From the NCBI RefSeq assembly GCF_002950945.1, contig NZ_CP012673.1, positions 3,514,501-3,578,500 of the forward strand: a stretch of 64,000 bases of DNA. Reading direction: 5' to 3'. Under the pieces are notes generated by a model. That model did not search any database and was not told the DNA's origin. It saw only the letters and a list, made by a program, of their open reading frames with translations. Every line of letters starts with the position of its first letter. Positions within the stretch are counted from its first letter, which is position 1. This document shows positions 63,101-64,000 of this stretch, one piece after another. Origin of the DNA: Sorangium cellulosum (GTDB taxonomy: Bacteria; Myxococcota_A; Polyangia; Polyangiales; Polyangiaceae). The position numbers were made by a program, and so were the translations under genes.

Positions 63101-64000
63101 TACCGGAGCGCGCTCCAGCCAGTGGCGGAGCTCAACGGCGCGGGGACCGTGGTAGCGCGCTTCGTCTATGCGCAGGGGCGGAATGTACCGGATCTGGTGA
63201 TCAAGGGCGGCGCCACGTACCGCATCCTGACGGACCACCTGGGGAGCCCGCGGCTCGTCGTGGACGCGGCGAGCGGCCAGATCGCCCAGCGGCTCGACTA
63301 CGACGAGTGGGGCAATGTCACGCTCGACACGAACCCGGGGTTCCAGCCGTTCGGATTCGCGGGCGGGCTGTACGATCGGGAGACGAAGCTGGTGCGGTTC
63401 GGGGCGCGAGACTACGACCCGAGCGTGGGGCGGTGGACGTCAAAGGACGCGAGCGGCTTCGCCGGCGGGCCGAATTTCTATGCCTACGGGCACAACGATC
63501 CGGTCAACTACGTCGATCCAGACGGGAGGCTTGGGATCCTGGCGACGGCTGGCGTCGGGTTCGTGGCGGGCGGCGTGGGCTCGATCATCATGCAGGGGCT
63601 GACGAAGGGCTTCGGCTGCGTGGACTACGGCGAGGCAGCCATCGCGGCGACGGCTGGAGGGCTCGCCGGTCTCGGCGTTGGCTGGCTCGGAACGGGCGTG
63701 TGGGGCAGCGCCGCGATTGGCGGCTTTGCTAGCGAAGGCCAGTACCTTGCGACATCCGCCTACTACGGAAAGGAGCCGACGATGACCGGTCTCGCCGGTT
63801 CCGCGCTCCTCGGCGCCGTCGGCGGAGGGTTCGCCGCCTGGGCGTCTCCCGCGCCCGCCGCGACCATGACGTTCGTCGAGTCCTCCGCCGTCAGTGGTGC
63901 CGTCAACTCAGGGCTCGCCAGGGCTCTGAACGATGCGCCTCAGGTGTTCGCGACGACATCCACGCGGAGCATCGGCGCGAACGTGGCGGCCGGGATCTAC
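57140..64000 (+). CDS. Giant RHS/YD-repeat lipoprotein (teneurin-like), 3' truncated by window edge
   Basis: The frame is open for 2287 codons to the end of the window. ATGs at 57140 and 57149 are possible starts. Domain order: signal peptide with lipobox (LLLSAIASVPAC); DNRLRE-type domain (about 72-247); Cys repeats of the type DGDACTVDTCDP (254-304); carboxypeptidase-regulatory-like beta domain (343-415); further beta region; NHL propeller repeats (about 907-1237, e.g. GVAVGPDGSVYFPD, ISTVAGTGEGGHSGDG); YD repeats (1254-2064, e.g. YDYDANGNR); and the RHS core (about 2027-2127; TDHLGSPRLVVDAASGQI, GARDYDPSVGRWTSKDASGF, NFYAYGHNDPVNYVDPDGR). After the core, the last 160 residues are Gly/Ala-rich hydrophobic segments that open a variable C-terminal region, incomplete here. 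Role: a surface or exported RHS toxin or adhesion shell. Confidence 0.9.
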   Translation, partial: MHEMPSHGLTRRDPPCSLRARERRRALRDPRRRYVLLTGSLLLSAIASVPACSSSGPPDEELYGTVKLATTGDGTTCVTIQRGTLGTVEDSTIWETFPTWTDSTQILRTGTLTDFGVRHAVVRFDLSPVPSQATVVSATLRLQQIYRDDTSSSTIDLHRITSPWSEPTVTWQGLGNGAAFDPAVAASFQSLPGAGVRSVDLTSLTAAWLSGSAPNHGVLLEEAPVLTTSFRSSEDSDPARRPSLEVCYTASAACSGTLDDGDACTVDTCDPVLGIQHTPISTDDGDPSTIDTCDPATGAVTHVACPALDPTVATRLIDAVECIYQGPNAPQTGVTATIAPGTVAVVKGKVATRAGVPISGVQVSVLGHDVEDAESFGRVLTRADGAFELVVRGGQPLTIRYEKAGYLPSQRQVPTAWQRWADAPDVVLIERDPVVTPVALGSAAEIQVARGSVQTDESGTRQATLLFPPAVSGTMTVPDPNGPPGAMTTVALPAEVHVRATEYTVGPNGPEAMPGTLPAASAYTYAVELGLDEAVAAGATNVEFNQPVPFYVENFLNFPVGMFVPLGYYDAQQGIWVPSEDGIVLRILDVTGGVASLDVDGDDVEDDASVLDVLGITAEELEQLGALYTAGTSLWRVQVTHFTPWDANWPFGPPDDAVPPPLGSAVANGLPDKPCKATGSIIECESQVLGERLPVSGTPFSLHYQSDRTQGRRDLYRLPIPLTKATVHSKLLRIGVGVTVAGRSFGYAQSCPCAPNQEYVFEWDGKDALGRDVAGRQPVVVDIGYTYEGEYKKPSRSGMISSRSPGSGGSFGRMGGDGITGNRTRQDVTLHRRWESTLGAWRNDADALGGLSLSEHHAYDPVNSILHRGDGERRTGRDLPDSLRRVAGEIPASSAAAADGISAASAYIGLPEGVAVGPDGSVYFPDLLTLRVRKIGPDGILSTVAGVYNQHGYNGDNRPATSALLRSPEHVVIGADGSVYFKDGCRIRRVAPNGIISGVAGNGDCSLAAMPENVPATSVPLGDSVNAISVASDGTLYMAMSTRVRMVTPDGIISTVAGTGEGGHSGDGVRATEARFARISAVAAAPDGGFYLAESGGAIGSAGNFIRRVDLSGVLTTVGGVPGNAALQTGDGGPATSAFLGSPQALALGPDGSIYFTTQRLGDHDNPTLRRISPDGIITTLAGNRAAYPTLCTSEHCGLDGPAAQAWLIRPRGLAVTPGGDIFVADGSVSINSAILRLKAPFPGVAPGNITVPSEDGAEYYVFDERGRHLATKDALLGVTRYQFGYDPEGRLTTVTDVDGQVTTIQRDASGAATAILAPAGQTTSLAMDAEGYLWTLTNPASETTTLEYYPGTGLLMSMLEPLGRLHEFGYDEGRLIRDDDPADGFKTLSRTDTSSGYSVTLTTAEGRTRTHAIEKLSTGGELRTHTGWNGLSTVVSIDPSGVSTITRPDGTVVSTEVAGDPRFGLQSPINGKETYTTPLGRQMQITRARSVLPPNDVDVTSLIETATVNGQVFTDVFDKASGTIVHTLPTGRHITTTLNAQGRVAEIAVPGVLPLQATYHPNGRLHTLVQGPRTWTYTYEDNGWLTTVTQPLHHTTFIGHDPVGRVTQVTRPDDEIFGASYYAGGLVHTVTPPDRPAHTFGHTPASLLEEYLAPEAGGIARETSWSYDLDRLLTSSTRPGELATVHTPDPVTGRPMLVTLPAGMGTIQYGYHPTTGHLASIAGPSGLSVAYGYDGALLTSRTWTTTGTGTGLGAVHWTYDNNFRIASERVNSGAALSFGYDADGFLNLAGGLTLNRHPQNGLYTGSSVGVVSDTVSPDEYGAVEAYVAQVAGSAVYEVSYTPDALGRIDQRVETIMGQTHAYDYAYDLAGRLTDVVRDGVLTAHYDYDANGNRLARTSPAGTEGGTYDDQDRLLTYGTRTYVTSPAGDRTSMTDAATGETTTFTYDPGGNLRHVELPDGTDIDYLIDGEGHRVWKQRNGVNVQGFLYRSALQPVAELNGAGTVVARFVYAQGRNVPDLVIKGGATYRILTDHLGSPRLVVDAASGQIAQRLDYDEWGNVTLDTNPGFQPFGFAGGLYDRETKLVRFGARDYDPSVGRWTSKDASGFAGGPNFYAYGHNDPVNYVDPDGRLGILATAGVGFVAGGVGSIIMQGLTKGFGCVDYGEAAIAATAGGLAGLGVGWLGTGVWGSAAIGGFASEGQYLATSAYYGKEPTMTGLAGSALLGAVGGGFAAWASPAPAATMTFVESSAVSGAVNSGLARALNDAPQVFATTSTRSIGANVAAGIY

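Noticed and set aside
58457..63238. 1593-codon open frame on the minus strand
   Set aside because: It is the antisense shadow of the RHS gene; its translation is Arg/Val/Ala-rich without domains, while the plus strand gives a coherent series of known repeats.

Overview
The window looks like part of a myxobacterial chromosome, most like Sorangium/Polyangiales. The grounds are a very high GC content with long antisense shadow ORFs, fused Ser/Thr-kinase/ATPase regulators, many secreted Cys-rich or Gly/Ser-rich lipoproteins, several sigma factors, tandem DNA repeats between genes and a giant lipoprotein with RHS/YD repeats. No rRNA, tRNA, CRISPR array or complete insertion sequence was recognised.

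Layout. 1-9.4 kb: 3' part of a PQQ-type sugar dehydrogenase, a 1320-aa kinase/ATPase/TPR regulator, and small housekeeping genes (GNAT, CBS pair, MsrA, RibD/DHFR-like reductase, membrane protein). 9.5-18.8 kb, mostly minus strand: a KamB/NpmA-like 16S rRNA A1408 methyltransferase homologue, a Pro-rich exported protein, aminopeptidase N, a flippase-like membrane protein, an Mpo1-like/CYP152 P450 fusion and an orphan ABC substrate-binding protein. 19.1-22.5 kb: a minus-strand ECF sigma operon whose first gene carries a +1 frameshift in a run of eight G/C, ending in a Cys-rich lipoprotein. 22.6-26.3 kb: RarD, then an overlapping AlbA_2/HATPase plus ParA pair that looks horizontally acquired. 26.7-32 kb: a lipoprotein with a microsatellite-encoded tail, divergent thioredoxin and sigma factor genes around a two-tier palindrome, N-formylglutamate amidohydrolase, and a 1.5-kb tandem duplication carrying two Rpn-family genes.

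32-40 kb: GAF-STAS and FIST sensors in one operon, a phosphotransferase/acyl-CoA dehydrogenase operon resembling a split ACAD10/11, a second kinase/ATPase, and a 42/43-bp repeat array beside an A/T palindrome. 40.5-43 kb: a copper-themed locus. SCO1 and a CusF-like lipoprotein face an MbnP-family lipoprotein, which is preceded on its own strand by a 29-codon gene whose product resembles methanobactin precursors (MbnA). No MbnB/MbnC is visible. 43.5-51.6 kb: a lipoprotein, a protein-kinase relic, a DASS transporter, an epimerase/DUF1990 fusion, ArfB, a metallophosphoesterase and a NUDIX hydrolase. 51.6-56.5 kb: one operon of PP2C phosphatase, divergent kinase with zinc ribbon, isochorismatase-like hydrolase and vWA protein, i.e. 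a TerY-P-like phospho-signalling triad with an added hydrolase. 57.1 kb to the end: a teneurin-like lipoprotein (DNRLRE, NHL, YD/RHS core) cut by the window edge before its C-terminal effector is complete.

The most interesting items are the candidate MbnA-like peptide with MbnP, the Mpo1-CYP152 fusion (a possible one-chain fatty-acid alpha-oxidation enzyme), the vWA/kinase/PP2C/isochorismatase operon, the AlbA_2-ParA pair and the KamB-like methyltransferase.
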